The notes beneath the pieces were generated by a model. The model saw only the letters and a program-made list of their open reading frames with translations, was not told where the DNA came from and made no database searches. Position numbers and translations under genes: made by a program. Of a stretch of DNA of 64,000 nucleotides, positions 63,277 to 64,000 are shown piece by piece. Source of the DNA: Chondrus crispus. Lineage: Eukaryota > Rhodophyta > Florideophyceae > Gigartinales > Gigartinaceae. Numbering within the stretch: position 1 is the first letter of the stretch; each line of letters opens with the position of its first letter. The stretch spans positions 244,793 through 308,792 of the forward strand of contig NW_005178745.1 of NCBI RefSeq assembly GCF_000350225.1, given 5' to 3'.

Positions 63277-63281
63277 CGTAG
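63277..63281. repeat. Target duplication CGTAG, right copy
   Basis: It follows the C 3' LTR and matches 38471-38475. Confidence 0.9.
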
Positions 63282-63382
63282 GGCTGTGCCGTCTGCAGTT
63301 GTTGCTTTTGTTCTTTTCGTTGTTTTGTTGTTGTTGGACCATCGGACCTCGGTCTTTGCCTGACAGGCGTATTGCACTACAA
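63277..63382 (+). mobile_element. A/B-family LTR remnant, right of insertion C
   Basis: It continues the LTR interrupted at 38475 (GGGCTGTGCCGTCTGCAG...) and ends GCGTATTGCACTACA. The sequence beyond is protease-region DNA of another A/B-family copy. Confidence 0.85.
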
Positions 63383-64000
63383 TCACAACCAACCTGCCCT
63401 CTTCGAGGTACATTCAACGACGTGCTGCGCCCCTGGCTCGATGGTTGTGGCCTTCGCCACCTTGACCTTGGCGGAAAATCGCCCCCTTTTTTCCTCCTTC
63501 TCGTTCTTTCTAGGGACGAGGTCCTTTTTCCCTTTTCTCGGCGAGAACCGCCTCACAATCAGAACTCCCGAGAAATCAGCCAACCCCACAGTTTTACTTC
63601 GTGGATTATAGCCTCAACAAACCGGTCACAGTAGTCCGCGCCGAGAATTAACGGGACTTCGAGTTTCTCGCAAACGATGAACTCCGGCCACGAAACGTCC
63701 AAGCCTCACAGGCGTTTTGATTGTGCCGAGAGTTCAGAGTGGTCTGTTGTTGGCATCGCCGATGTCCTGGGTCGGTCCGAAGGACACCAGGGTTTGCATT
63801 CCTGTTGGGAGTTCTGATTTTCGCACAAGGTTTGGTCCCGCGCCGGTGTCTAATACAGGCAACACCCGAGTCATCAATCCGAACGTTGATCCTATATCCG
63901 CGTAAACTTTATAGTTTTTTCGCGCAAGAACTAAGATCTTCTCGGAACACTTCCTTCGCCTAACCCTGTACCAGGGTCTTCGATTTTCTTCCAGCGGACG
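63383..64000 (-). mobile_element. A/B-family chromovirus fragment E, protease region, runs off window
   Basis: The minus strand matches the protease regions of A (about 18.43-19.05 kb) and B (about 33.79-34.41 kb), including VECTSKRAGWL-, ADFSGVLIVRRFSPRKGKK- and VLDTGAGPN-type stretches. It is worn and continues beyond the window. Confidence 0.75.

Overview
The window is a eukaryotic repeat island built almost wholly of transposable elements nested in one another. I found no intact host gene, rRNA or tRNA. The host lineage is uncertain. Chromodomain-bearing Ty3/gypsy elements, a captured HECT ubiquitin-ligase piece and a captured protein-kinase piece show a eukaryote. A captured piece of Mfd, the bacterial-type transcription-repair coupling factor, points to a plastid-bearing eukaryote. 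A red alga would fit, but this is a weak inference.

Layout. (1) 1-3.3 kb: a minus-strand tyrosine-recombinase (YR, DIRS-like) retrotransposon cut by the window edge. (2) 3865-9255: a second YR retrotransposon, on the plus strand and bounded by split direct repeats of the Ngaro/PAT type. A 681-bp solo LTR of a Ty3/gypsy family sits inside it with a 5-bp target duplication. (3) 9.3-14.8 kb: mostly featureless DNA with a worn gag/protease fossil, a short TIR element of about 640 bp and perfect palindromes. (4) 14.8-22.3 kb: degraded minus-strand chromovirus 'A', followed by a stack of LTR fragments to 24035. (5) 24.1-26.1 kb: an unrecognised open region; 26.1-30.1 kb holds nothing I can name. 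(6) 30.2-38.1 kb: better-preserved chromovirus 'B', minus strand, same family as A, with a 1.14-kb LTR. (7) 38476-63276: a very long Ty3/gypsy insertion 'C' of a second family, flanked by CGTAG and inserted into an A/B-family LTR. (8) 50253-62630: DNA transposon 'D', inserted in C's 3' LTR with an ATAA duplication. (9) 63383-64000: another A/B-family fragment.

The most interesting part is D. It is 12.4 kb long with terminal inverted repeats of about 3.3 kb. The central 5.7 kb carries two divergent genes. On the minus strand is a long transposase-like protein that I match to the DUF7869-type family, with DGADQAKF and LDNTSKDNKNR motifs. On the plus strand is a broken gene reading, in order, as a ParB-like domain, an N6/N4-type DNA methyltransferase-like domain and a Cys/His zinc finger. 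Each inverted-repeat arm also carries a chimera of host gene pieces: a probable disulfide-isomerase N-terminus, an Mfd helicase piece and a HECT E3 C-lobe. Two strong hairpins separate the divergent genes. I propose D as a gene-capturing DNA transposon with its own DNA-modification protein.

Order of events inferred from nesting: an A/B-family LTR was in place first, C then inserted into it, and D inserted last into C's 3' LTR. The solo LTR at 6440 is from C's family. Retroelements are described as fossils only, by family, extent and parts.
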